A stretch of 64,000 nt of DNA from Siphonodentalium dalli (Eukaryota; Mollusca; Scaphopoda; Gadilida; Siphonodentaliidae). The number at the start of each line of letters is the position of its first letter. The first letter of the stretch is position 1. The translations under genes were made by a program, and so were the position numbers. The stretch is taken from assembly GCA_032622095.1 (NCBI GenBank), contig CP136063.1, positions 90,435,980 to 90,499,979 of the forward strand, in the 5' to 3' direction. Of the stretch, positions 43,801-47,728 are shown piece by piece. The notes below the pieces were generated by a model that was not told the DNA's origin, ran no database searches, and saw only the letters and a program-made list of their open reading frames with translations.

Positions 43801-46800
43801 AGGGAAATGAGTCAAATGAACATTAGGGAAATGAGTCAAATGAACATTAGGGAAATGAGTCAAAATGAACAGTAGAGAAATGAGTCAAATGAACATTAGG
43901 GAAATGAGTCAAATGAACAGTAGAGAAATGAGTCAAATGAACATTAGGGAACAAGAAATTGCAATGTTTCTTGTCATCAATAAAATTGAATTGTATTTAT
44001 TCTTTCTTTGATAGACAAATTGGCAGGACTTAACGTCTTAAAACAGTCATCAAAACATCAAGATTGTTTAAGAGTGGCAATGAAAACGAGCACGGAAATC
44101 GCACATCATGTCCCTAACATACCAGGCACGAGTTCAGTACTCACTTGTCTAATGCTTTTGCACACTCGTGGAGCCCTCTGGCCAAGCCATCATGTATCAG
44201 GGCTGTCTTCAGTACTTCTTGCAGTGCAGTATTAGTCTCCATTGGACCACCAGCGGCCTGGACATCATCTCTACAAACCAAGCAAAATATTTGTGTTCAC
44301 GGTGAAATACATAACCAGCAATCTTGCATTGCACACAAAATCAAATTAACAAGTGCACCGCTGGGTGGAGGCAACGCCCCCGACTGTACAATCAGAGAAA
44401 CTTTCTGGTTAAGCGCTATAAAAATGCCACATGTTGTTCTATATTAGCTTCAAATTTGGTCTGGTGCCACAAAAATAGAAGGAAAACTGAATTTTCTAAA
44501 AACAAAACTGAATTTTTTAAGTCGAAAAAGGGTCACAACTCTCACAAAAATTATCCGATTGAACCGAAATTTTACCTTGAACTGTATTGCGATATTGGTA
44601 ATACACAAAAAAACGGGTTTTGCAAATAAACAATCCAAAATCAAGTTATCATCTGGAAACCAAAAAAACCTGAATTTTCTAAGTCCAAAAAGGGGCGTAA
44701 CTCTGGAAAAAATGGGTGGACGAAACCACGGCTATGAGGAAATCTTGTCCCCCCGGCTGGTCTATTGGCATACCAAAGATCAACTGAATTGAATTAGCGA
44801 AACCAAAGTTATGAGTTGAAACGTTCGTATGCCCAGTCCTTCGATTTTGAGGTGTGCAATTGCGCTTGCGAGCCTTGGCGCACGCGGATCTAAAAACCAG
44901 CGAGTTATTAAATGCGCACGCCGAAAAATTTAAATGCGCGCGTCGGAATTTGCAGCCAGTGAACGAGATTTTAACAAACAGCACATCAATGGTTAAACGC
45001 CGACAAGACTATTTACCGTGTATCTTTCTCAGTAGCGATGACGTTGATTACGAACATAATAACAAAGATCAAAGCGGCCGCCGGCGTCTTTCTCACTCAA
45101 TGATTGGGGTACACCTCGTCACAACTGCTGCACGTGCGAGTTCCCGCAAAAAACAGTGTCAATTCTTTGGCAGCCTCGTTTGATGTTTCGGCATGCGGGA
45201 TTCATTTGAATATTATTGGCATAGATTAGGTTTTAAGTTTAACTATACTTCGTAACTTCGAAGCTATACTTCGAAGCCAGTATCTCTAGACTTGGAGAAA
45301 AACGAAAAATGGACATTGGAGCCTCCTCAAATACCGACTATATCAAAACGAAAGAGAGCCCCGGTTGATTCGTCGGATTCCGGTGAATCTGATTGCGGTA
45401 ACGATTCCACTTCCGAGTTTGAAGTTTTAAGCGACTGCGAGTCTGGTGAGCATGCGCTCTCAGACGCGGAAGTGGACTCATTACCGTGATTAGATTCACC
45501 TGGATTGCCAGATAATCGGATTATTGTGGACTAGATATTGTACTACAATATAAACATATGTTTTTATTTCTGTTTTCACTTTAAGTTGCCAAAGGCACAC
45601 TTGGAATTACACGTGTGTATCATTATAATTGTGTTTGTCTTTATTCAGTAATCATTTCATCCATGTTAATTTGAATTGTGCTCCCGCAAAAAAGGCGCGC
45701 GCAAATTCCAAAAGCTCCGAGCGATATATCGCGCACCTACGTTTTCCAAATTCGAAGGACTGTATGCCACAGAAAACTGAATTTTCTAAGTCCAAAAAGG
45801 GGCGTAACTCTGGAAAAAATGGGCGGACTAAACCGCAGTTATGGGGAAATCTTGTCCCCCCCCCCCCCGGCTGGTCTATTAGCATACCAAAGATCAACTG
45901 AATCGAGTTAGCGAAACCAAAGTTATGAGTTGAAACGTTCGTACGGACGGACGGCTCCACTATATACCCCCAAATCTCCATCGGAGGCATAATAAGCCTC
46001 CATGCAAATGACTCGTACAAGTAAAAGGTAAATTACTCATCTTCTGTTCTAATATACTACTAAAACAGGCAATACAATTTTTAAGATGCTAAACTGGCAA
46101 TGAGGTAGTAAACATACCTATTTCCGGTATTGCAGAATTATGGGTAACTTTTCAGGATTTAGTCGGAAATATGGCTTGTTGCCATTCATCGGAAAGCTCT
46201 CCCAAATATGTTTCAATAACCCTTGGAAGGGATAATATCATACATGTGAATAGATAGCCTAAGACAGGATATCAACACGTCTAGATGATGGATAACTATA
46301 GATTGGAAAATGTGAATATTACGGGGCACTCTTGTGTTTCAAGTCCCGTTTTATACGTCAAGCCAGACACGGACCGTGTCAACCTAATTAGTGTGAAAAT
46401 GACAAAGTCCAAGATGGCGCGACTGGAGCATGACTTATAAAACCAACTGGTTCGTCAGAATTTCTCTAGCACGACCCCGACAAACTACACGTCTGAGGCT
46501 CAACGATGTTTTAATGTATGTGCTAAACACGGGTCGCGGTAAGATTCAGGGAAAACCATTCCCCATTTAGGAACACTTGGACGGAGAGCATGCGCAATTT
46601 GAAGTTTTTGGCGCCATTACGTTATCTCTGGAGTCGTCCTAGCGCGACCCGTGTATGGCATGTCGCATAAAACAGCATCGGACCACAGACGACCGACGTG
46701 CTAACTCTTGGCCATTGTAAATATACTAAGGCAATTGTACGGTGCTAGGGAGACATTCATGTATCGACTGACAAAGGTCGTTTCGCGAAAGTTGGGAATA

Positions 46801-47321
46801 AATATATTGCAGGGATATATATTCAAAGGTTCAAGCCAACTTCAAGGGAAATGATTCACAAGATCACAATTTTGAAACCTTATGAGATTCATACACTGTA
46901 TAGAAGTACAAATAAAGACACGTTGAGGGCCAGTTTATAGTGCATTATCAGAGGACACCATGACAGAAATGATTATAGCAGAGCCATTTTCTATCAGAAA
47001 TATATGATCACAGCACGTGCCAGCTGGCGCGACGTATAAATCTAACAAACATAACATGAGCCAGAGACGCGCTAATGTCGAGCCAGGGGAAGATAGTGCG
47101 ACCTGTGTTTGGCGCAATGTATAAAACGGGCCTAAATTCAATTAACATAATATATTAAAACATGGTTGAGATCACAGAAACACACTAAGCAGGTTAATCC
47201 AGTATATCCTAGTTTCCTTTGAAAGTGGGGCTATATTAAATTAGGAGCTGGAACATAACATTGATGAATGATGATTGTACAACTGTTTTGTATATCATAC
47301 TCACCCTTCCGCGTCAGACAT
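4766..47321 (-). CDS. RPS12: 40S ribosomal protein S12 (eS12), five coding exons, complete
   Basis: Component of the small ribosomal subunit head, of the L7Ae/L30e/S12e/Gadd45 fold. Joining 47321-47305, 44270-44145, 21001-20899, 15602-15501 and 4828-4766 gives 17+126+103+102+63 = 411 nt, that is 136 residues plus stop, against 132 in human. The frame is continuous through every junction. Recognisable eS12 blocks in order are [20 protein letters not shown] (exon 2), [20 protein letters not shown] (exon 3), [13 protein letters not shown] and [11 protein letters not shown] (exon 4), and [20 protein letters not shown] (exon 5). All introns are GT..AG. The start is MSDAEG, with an acceptor 16 nt upstream, so an unidentified noncoding 5' exon probably exists. 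The coding sequence looks intact. The size is odd: 42.6 kb for a normally compact housekeeping gene, inflated by transposons and repeats. The introns carry same-strand snoRNA-like families. Confidence 0.96.
5203..5284 (-). ncRNA. Box C/D snoRNA candidate, family A copy 1 (RPS12 intron 4)
   Basis: Reading the minus strand: box C ATGATGA (5278-5272), 26 nt, D' CTGA (5245-5242), C' ATGATGA (5236-5230), 14 nt, D CTGA (5215-5212). TCCT before C and AGGA after D can form the terminal stem. The 9 nt before D' (CTCTCTCTT) are complementary to AAGAGAGAG of conserved 28S rRNA, as I remember that sequence. It lies in a host-gene intron in sense orientation, the usual C/D snoRNA setting. It is unit 1 of the 460-bp tandem array. 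Confidence 0.6.
5663..5744 (-). ncRNA. Box C/D snoRNA candidate, family A copy 2
   Basis: Same box order and guide as copy 1, carried on the second 460-bp tandem unit: D' at 5702-5705, C at 5732-5738. One base between D' and C' differs from copy 1 (AA instead of TA on the plus strand). All four boxes are intact. Confidence 0.6.
6123..6204 (-). ncRNA. Box C/D snoRNA candidate, family A copy 3
   Basis: Third 460-bp tandem unit. Box C is at 6192-6198 and D' at 6162-6165. It is identical to copy 2 across the box and guide region. Confidence 0.6.
6520..8184. mobile_element. Harbinger-like nonautonomous DNA transposon, TAA target duplication
   Basis: 1665 bp. The termini are inverted repeats starting GGCCRGTATAAATAAATTCC and continuing through AGATCATCATCC. 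It is flanked by TAA (6517-6519 and 8185-8187). The uninterrupted sequence 'GCAGCCCATAAGGCATTGG' exists at 9390-9408, giving a filled/empty site pair. TWA duplications and GG-starting TIRs are known for PIF/Harbinger. No transposase was recognised inside; an 80-residue frame at 6955-7197 has no recognisable domain. Confidence 0.75.
8188..9360. repeat. Duplicated intron segment, copy 1
   Basis: The segment beginning GCATTGGTAATTAGAAGAGA is repeated at 9401-9633 and continues at 10999-11710, the second copy being split by the 9634-10998 transposon. It includes family A snoRNA copy 4 at its distal end. The duplication spread snoRNA copies through intron 4. Confidence 0.75.
8791..8870 (-). ncRNA. 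Box C/D snoRNA candidate, family A copy 4 (diverged)
   Basis: Box C ATGATGA (8863-8857), D' CTGA (8830-8827) and D CTGA (8800-8797) are kept, and the CTCTCTCTT guide is unchanged. C' is altered to ATGACGA. The 3' half of the terminal stem is replaced by a poly-C run on the plus strand, so this copy may be defective. Confidence 0.5.
9634..10998. mobile_element. DNA transposon with perfect 65-bp TIRs and 9-bp target duplication
   Basis: 1365 bp. Both ends begin TAGTCCAAGTCTTCTCGTAC and match perfectly for 65 bp. TGTATTTTA is duplicated on both sides (9625-9633, 10999-11007), and the unoccupied sequence is present in the paralogous segment at about 8411-8420. Nine-bp duplications with long TIRs are typical of Mutator-like elements, which is my tentative class. 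No transposase frame remains. Confidence 0.75.
11368..11447 (-). ncRNA. Box C/D snoRNA candidate, family A copy 5
   Basis: Box C ATGATGA (11440-11434), D' (11407-11404), D (11377-11374), with AGGG after D as a weaker stem partner. The guide before D' is unchanged. It sits in the second copy of the 8188-9110 duplicated segment. Confidence 0.55.
12066..12144 (-). ncRNA. Box C/D snoRNA candidate, family A copy 6
   Basis: Box C 12138-12132, D' 12105-12102, C' ATGATGA, D 12075-12072. The guide is unchanged. TCCT before C faces AGGG after D. Confidence 0.55.
12454..13255. mobile_element. CAG...CTG element, 6-bp target duplication, GGCGCGC-rich ends
   Basis: 802 bp. The ends are CAGACTTTCATTTT and its inverse, followed by GC-rich 'GGCGCGC' and 'CTCGCTCGCTGG' motifs. 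It is flanked by GACCAC (12448-12453, 13256-13261). The subterminal structure resembles the elements at 21704 and 44834. GC-rich compared with the surrounding intron. No transposase found. Confidence 0.65.
13507..13890. mobile_element. piggyBac-like MITE, TTAA target duplication
   Basis: 384 bp. TIR AGGCCCACTTAATTTT at both ends is flanked by TTAA at 13503-13506 and 13891-13894. An internal hairpin is built on CAATGGAGGGGTAATAACTC. TTAA is diagnostic of piggyBac-type insertion (Kolobok also uses it). The interior recurs without TIRs at 17606-17960. Confidence 0.7.
13900..13968 (-). ncRNA. Box C/D snoRNA candidate, family A copy 7 (3' end lost)
   Basis: Box C (13960-13954), D' (13927-13924), C' (13918-13912) and the guide are present. 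The 14-nt spacer and proper D box are missing: the nearest CTGA (13909-13906) is only 2 nt from C'. The piggyBac-like MITE ends at 13890, just beyond, so an insertion or rearrangement probably truncated it. Confidence 0.45.
14590..15200. repeat. Second block of the 'CCTGGCTTGCGAACTC' repeat, partly inverted
   Basis: Copies of the 3480-4480 family lie close to exon 4. Around 15110-15220 the unit turns to the opposite strand ('AAATGTCAACGGATTTAAAA'), making an inverted pair with 15030-15060. Noncoding. Confidence 0.5.
15501..15602 (-). CDS. RPS12: RPS12 coding exon 4
   Basis: 102 nt, 34 codons, phase 0 at both ends. It has a TTGCAG acceptor and a GTAAGT donor (15500-15495). It encodes [17 protein letters not shown], then [17 protein letters not shown], the most conserved eS12 block. 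On the plus strand the same DNA has an unrelated open frame that is a shadow. Confidence 0.97.
16852..16930 (-). ncRNA. Box C/D snoRNA candidate, family B subtype 1, copy 1 (RPS12 intron 3)
   Basis: Minus strand: box C ATGATGA (16923-16917), D' CTGA, C' GTGATGG, D CTGA (16861-16858). The sequence before D' is CTACCATAG and that before D is CCCATAGCGCT. Flanks GATCTTC and GAGAGGTC form a six-pair stem with two G-U pairs. The target of the subtype 1 guide is not recognised. Confidence 0.6.
17530..17605 (-). ncRNA. Box C/D snoRNA candidate, family B subtype 2, copy 1 (stem disrupted)
   Basis: Box C GTGATGA (17601-17595), D' CTGA, C' GTGATGG, D CTGA (17539-17536). The guide before D' is CGACCATAC. 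The 3' flank GAAAGG is kept, but the 5' partner CCTTTC is missing because a 350-bp repeat begins right there at 17605. Processing may be impaired. Confidence 0.55.
17994..18070 (-). ncRNA. Box C/D snoRNA candidate, family B subtype 1, copy 2
   Basis: Box C ATGATGA (18064-18058), D' CTGA, C' TGTGATGG, D CTGA (18002-17999). It is nearly identical to the copy at 16852, 1.14 kb away, as part of a tandem duplication. Confidence 0.6.
18684..18762 (-). ncRNA. Box C/D snoRNA candidate, family B subtype 2, copy 2 (best preserved)
   Basis: All canonical parts are visible on the minus strand: stem CCTTTC (18762-18757), box C GTGATGA (18755-18749), guide ending CGACCATAC, D' CTGA, C' ATGATGG, second guide ending CATAGCGCT, D CTGA (18693-18690), and stem GAAAGG (18689-18684). 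The six-pair stem is perfect. The D' guide can pair 9 nt (one G-U) with GUAUGGUUG of 18S rRNA as I remember it. Confidence 0.75.
19480..19770. repeat. Interspersed repeat with short telomere-like tract
   Basis: From 'GGGCTTGTCCCAGATGGGAC' to 'TGACCTAAAAATGTAGGAAT', containing CTAACCCTAAACCCCCTAACCC at about 19595-19623. The same segment recurs at 51700-52915, where it is split by a hAT insertion, so the tract travels with the repeat and does not mark a chromosome fusion. Confidence 0.65.
20555..20633 (-). ncRNA. Box C/D snoRNA candidate, family B subtype 2, copy 3
   Basis: The stem CCTTTC/GAAAGG (20633-20628 and 20560-20555), D', C' and D boxes and both guides match the copy at 18684. Box C reads TTGATGA, breaking the purine at its first position. 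It lies about 270 nt downstream of exon 3 in the transcript. Confidence 0.65.
20899..21001 (-). CDS. RPS12: RPS12 coding exon 3
   Basis: 103 nt after a TTTACAG acceptor. The first base completes the Lys codon begun in exon 2. It encodes [20 protein letters not shown] followed by [14 protein letters not shown], and ends exactly at a codon boundary before GTGAGT (20898-20893). This is the central beta-alpha part of the L7Ae-like fold. Intron 2 upstream is 23.1 kb, the largest of the gene. Confidence 0.95.
21704..22709. mobile_element. CAG...CTG element, 7-bp target duplication
   Basis: 1006 bp with CAGTCCTTCGA and its inverse at the ends, flanked by TCAAAGC (21697-21703, 22710-22716). The opposite palindrome arm has the empty site 'GGCTTTGACCTATT' at about 26790. 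Internal sequence is related to 44834-45762 in the other orientation. Only fragments of a reading frame remain. Confidence 0.7.
26636..26758. mobile_element. 123-bp MITE, CAGCCCT termini, 6-bp target duplication
   Basis: CAGCCCTTTTAATTCAG at one end and an inverted AGGGCTG end. AACATT is duplicated on both sides, and the uninterrupted site is in the opposite palindrome arm at about 22738-22752. A second copy is at 43084-43200. Confidence 0.7.
26971..28792 (+). mobile_element. Bivalve-type repeat as a delimited insertion, with nested hAT MITE
   Basis: The right palindrome arm is interrupted here relative to the left. The insert starts at 'CGAGAGGCCGATCACGATC' and ends at 'CATACTATGGTATGGGTAAA'. 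It includes a 'TTTATGGGTCACTGGCATTT' block (copy at 34558-35060) and 'CAAATTTGGTTTCGATTGG' plus 'ACGGACAGACAGACAGACGG' modules. It contains the 28144-28675 element. No reading frame of note. Confidence 0.6.
28144..28675. mobile_element. hAT-like MITE nested in a bivalve repeat
   Basis: 532 bp with ends CAGGCCTGGCATTCT and inverse. GTTATCG is on both sides (28137-28143, 28676-28682), with one further mismatched base, consistent with a worn 8-bp duplication. The unoccupied repeat sequence 'GAGTTATCGCATTACTCG' is at 34447. 'CTCGCCT'/'GGAGGGCG' motifs are internal. Confidence 0.6.
29094..30415. mobile_element. hAT element (deleted), 8-bp target duplication
   Basis: 1322 bp with ends TAGAGGTGCCACGATTA and TAATCGTGGCACCCCTA, flanked by ATTTGGAG (29086-29093, 30416-30423). 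It keeps a BED-finger fragment of the transposase at 29741-29935 but no catalytic domain. Sub-terminal ATCGATT repeats occur at both ends. Confidence 0.85.
29741..29935 (-). pseudogene. hAT transposase remnant: BED-type zinc finger only
   Basis: A 64-codon minus-strand frame. Residues 12-55 look like a BED finger: an aromatic near FVKTSD, then [10 protein letters not shown] (CxxC), then [14 protein letters not shown] with the His-x5-His pair. BED fingers are the DNA-binding N-terminus of hAT transposases. The DDE and dimerisation parts are absent, so the enclosing 29094-30415 element is nonautonomous. Confidence 0.65.
30520..31640 (+). repeat. Array of bivalve-type 'GGCCATAACTC...ATCCGGAAACC' modules
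   Basis: Five or so diverged modules each read 'AAAAGGGnCATAACTC', 'ACCCAAATTCGAACTTGACC', 'ACCAAATTTGGTTT' and 'AAAGTTATCATCCGGAAACC'. Two heads with the palindrome GCCGATCACGATCGGC follow at about 31450 and 31600. Minus-strand frames here are repeat translation. Confidence 0.55.
31640..33082. other. AT-rich intron 2 sequence, no gene seen
   Basis: No splice-flanked coding exon, RNA gene or delimited transposon recognised. From about 32780 there is another 'GGGCCATAACTCTGTTAA' repeat module, matching 1850-2100 including 'ACAATACCAAAATCCATACA'. Confidence 0.5.
33091..34155. mobile_element. hAT-like element, 8-bp target duplication
   Basis: 1065 bp with ends TAGTGATGTTCCGATAAT and its inverse, flanked by ATCAGATA (33083-33090, 34156-34163). 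Sub-terminal CGGCCGATTTCCGAT repeats. A related right end (ATTATCGGCTCATCACTA) is at about 25940-25956. No transposase frame. Confidence 0.8.
34190..35310 (+). repeat. Bivalve-type repeat, second copy of the 27117-27760 block
   Basis: 'GAGTTATCGCATTACTCG' and 'CATACTATGGTATGGGTAAA' at 34447-34550 are followed by the 'TTTATGGGTCACTGGCATTT' block (34558-35060) and a further 'CCATATTCGAACTCG' module. Noncoding. Confidence 0.6.
35313..35567. mobile_element. 255-bp fold-back element, perfect-ended, 8-bp target duplication
   Basis: Starts CAAGCCTTGAAATAGGGTGT and ends with its exact inverse. Inside are two successive smaller hairpins with GCAGAATGAGG..CCTCATTCTGC arms. ATTCCAAG is repeated on both sides (35305-35312, 35568-35575). 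The whole element can fold into one long hairpin. The duplication size suggests hAT-type mobilisation. Confidence 0.8.
36120..36920 (+). repeat. Bivalve-type repeat array with CGGGGGACAAA end
   Basis: Four 'GGCCATAACTC' modules, one 'CATACTATGGTATGGGTAAA' end at 36675, and a final module ending 'ACACGGACGGACGGAC' and 'TTCGGGGGACAAAAAT'. Frames of 109-135 residues here are repeat translation. A 29-bp poly-G tract follows at 36938. Confidence 0.6.
37420..38150. repeat. Two fold-back family copies with filler
   Basis: CAAGCCTTGAAATAG at 37717 opens a copy whose hairpin arms are at 37756-37845. A 'CCAGTTGAAGTTGGTGATGT' filler follows, then a second hairpin at 38048-38140. A partial filler copy is at 37420-37640. 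The layout matches 1-1660. Confidence 0.6.
38625..39175 (+). repeat. Bivalve-type repeat, second copy of 2150-2665
   Basis: 'TGACCCAGTGACCTCATTTG' modules in triplicate, ending in 'GGACGAGGAGTGATGACTAT' and 'CACCGGAGACTTTGTCTCAG'. Noncoding. Confidence 0.65.
39425..39535 (-). ncRNA. H/ACA-like snoRNA candidate, copy 1 (RPS12 intron 2)
   Basis: Minus strand: lower stem GCAC/GTGC enclosing an internal loop, upper stem CCCAGGAT/ATTCTGGG, then ACATAA, which fits the H-box ANANNA. There are 15 nt from the upper stem to the H box, the expected spacing. A weaker second hairpin (GGAG/CTCC) follows, ending in ATAAAT as a possible ACA variant. The 5' half is convincing, the 3' half is not. Confidence 0.4.
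40307..40416 (-). ncRNA. H/ACA-like snoRNA candidate, copy 2
   Basis: Same element as at 39425, carried on a direct duplication about 0.88 kb away. The hairpin and ACATAA box are identical. Confidence 0.4.
43084..43200. mobile_element. 117-bp MITE, second copy, 7-bp target duplication
   Basis: Reverse orientation of the 26636-26758 MITE. The termini are CAGCCCT and GGACTG, and CCTCAAA is duplicated on both sides (43077-43083, 43201-43207). Confidence 0.7.
43373..43482 (-). ncRNA. H/ACA-like snoRNA candidate, copy 3 (diverged, structure kept)
   Basis: Outside this core and about 40 nt on its 3' side, the flanks no longer match the other copies. The upper stem is now CCCAGAAT/ATTCTGGG, fully paired, where copies 1 and 2 have a G-U, and its loop is different. 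GCAC/GTGC and ACATAA are unchanged. Conservation of the stem over a changed loop argues for a structured RNA. Confidence 0.45.
43683..43950. repeat. 24-bp minisatellite (about 11 units)
   Basis: Unit AGGGAAATGAGTCAAATGAACAGT with ATT/AGT and GGG/AGA variants. Because 24 is a multiple of three it reads through as an 8-residue repeat (MSQMNSRE) for seven units, until a one-base insertion at about 43864. No start context or neighbouring exon supports translation. It ends about 200 bp from RPS12 exon 2. Confidence 0.85.
44145..44270 (-). CDS. RPS12: RPS12 coding exon 2
   Basis: 126 nt after a TTTGTAG acceptor, ending at GACAA before a GTGAGT donor (44144-44139). It encodes the rest of the split Gly, then [33 protein letters not shown] and HECAKALD, and leaves AA of the next Lys codon. 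This is the first helical part of the eS12 fold and closely matches metazoan eS12. Human has REAAKALDK where this gene has HECAKALDK, a mild substitution. Confidence 0.95.
44834..45762. mobile_element. CAG...CTG element with small acidic frame, 6-bp target duplication
   Basis: 929 bp in intron 1. CAGTCCTTCGA at both ends, TATGCC on both sides (44828-44833, 45763-45768). GC-rich sub-ends with GCGCGC. It carries a 65-codon frame at 45292-45489. It interrupts a bivalve-type repeat at 44440-46020. Related to 21704-22709. Confidence 0.7.
45292..45489 (+). pseudogene. Acidic 65-residue frame inside a CAG...CTG element, unrecognised
   Basis: A KRKRAP basic patch (residues 19-24) is followed by a Ser/Asp/Glu-rich stretch ([22 protein letters not shown]). 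Acidic N-terminal leaders with a nuclear-localisation-like patch are common in DNA transposases, so this may be the leftover first part of one. No catalytic motif follows before the element ends. Confidence 0.3.
46343..47132. mobile_element. Element with imperfect TIRs containing GTATAAAACGGG
   Basis: About 790 bp. The left end GTCCCGTTTTATACGTCAAG and right end GCAATGTATAAAACGGGCC are diverged inverses, each followed inwards by a 'GACACGG'/'GACCTGTGTTTGGC' motif. Two further internal copies of 'TGGC..GTCGCATAAAAC' and 'GGCGCGACGTATAAAT' occur. Target duplication not clear. It ends 173 bp from RPS12 exon 1. Confidence 0.5.
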
Positions 47322-47337
47322 ATTGGCGGATCTCCTT
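47305..47337 (-). CDS. RPS12: RPS12 first coding exon (start codon, MSDAEG)
   Basis: The ATG is at 47321-47319. Coding sequence runs ATG TCT GAC GCG GAA GG and stops at a GTGAGT donor (47304-47299), leaving phase 2. The exon begins after a TTTCAG acceptor, giving 16 nt of 5' UTR (AAGGAGATCCGCCAAT). The split glycine codon GG|A is completed by exon 2. Short N-terminal coding exons preceded by a noncoding exon are usual for this gene. Alternatively, transcription starts inside the preceding 45 nt, where a pyrimidine run beginning at 47380 (CTTTTTT) could be a TOP start and the acceptor would be unused. Confidence 0.88.
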
Positions 47338-47407
47338 CTGAAATACAAAATTAGGTCATATGAAGGGAAGGCTAAAAAAGACTTGTGTTTGCAGTTTCCT
47401 GACCTAC

Positions 47408-47468
47408 CTGGAAATTTGTGTGCGACTTGGAGAAATTCCCTATCCAAATATGCAAAATCATCTTCCAT
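47408..47468 (-). other. Short ATG frame with a GTAGGT donor upstream of RPS12 exon 1, not recognised
   Basis: Minus strand ATG at 47468 opens 20 codons (starts MEDDFAYLDREF) up to a GTAGGT donor at 47407. Only 70 nt separate that donor from the acceptor of the RPS12 start exon. If spliced to it, the frame would differ from RPS12 and the ATG would be an upstream AUG, unexpected in a ribosomal-protein mRNA. It may be chance or the first exon of an unrelated transcript. No family recognised. Confidence 0.15.
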
Positions 47469-47728
47469 TTTCTATTAGTTGCAGAGTCAATAATTAAATA
47501 AAATGAGTTATTAGCCTAATTAACTGTGAAAATCATGTTGTCAAAACACATCAAACCGGGGTTAATGGGCAACAAACACTCGAAAATGCAAATTAACATC
47601 CCAATACGTACTGGTATCTCAAAAATAGGGAACATAAAAGAATTAAAAGTCTTTTGGGCTTATGGTCCATGTTTGTGTAACTCTTCTGGTAACCTAGCAT
47701 ATGTGTTACCAAAGCACAAACCAGGCTA

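Noticed and set aside
43687-43875. 62-residue frame of repeated MSQMNSRE
   Set aside because: Product of the 24-bp minisatellite. The frame breaks where one unit gains a base.
43683-43950. Possible CRISPR array
   Set aside because: Contiguous minisatellite without unique spacers, in a eukaryotic intron.
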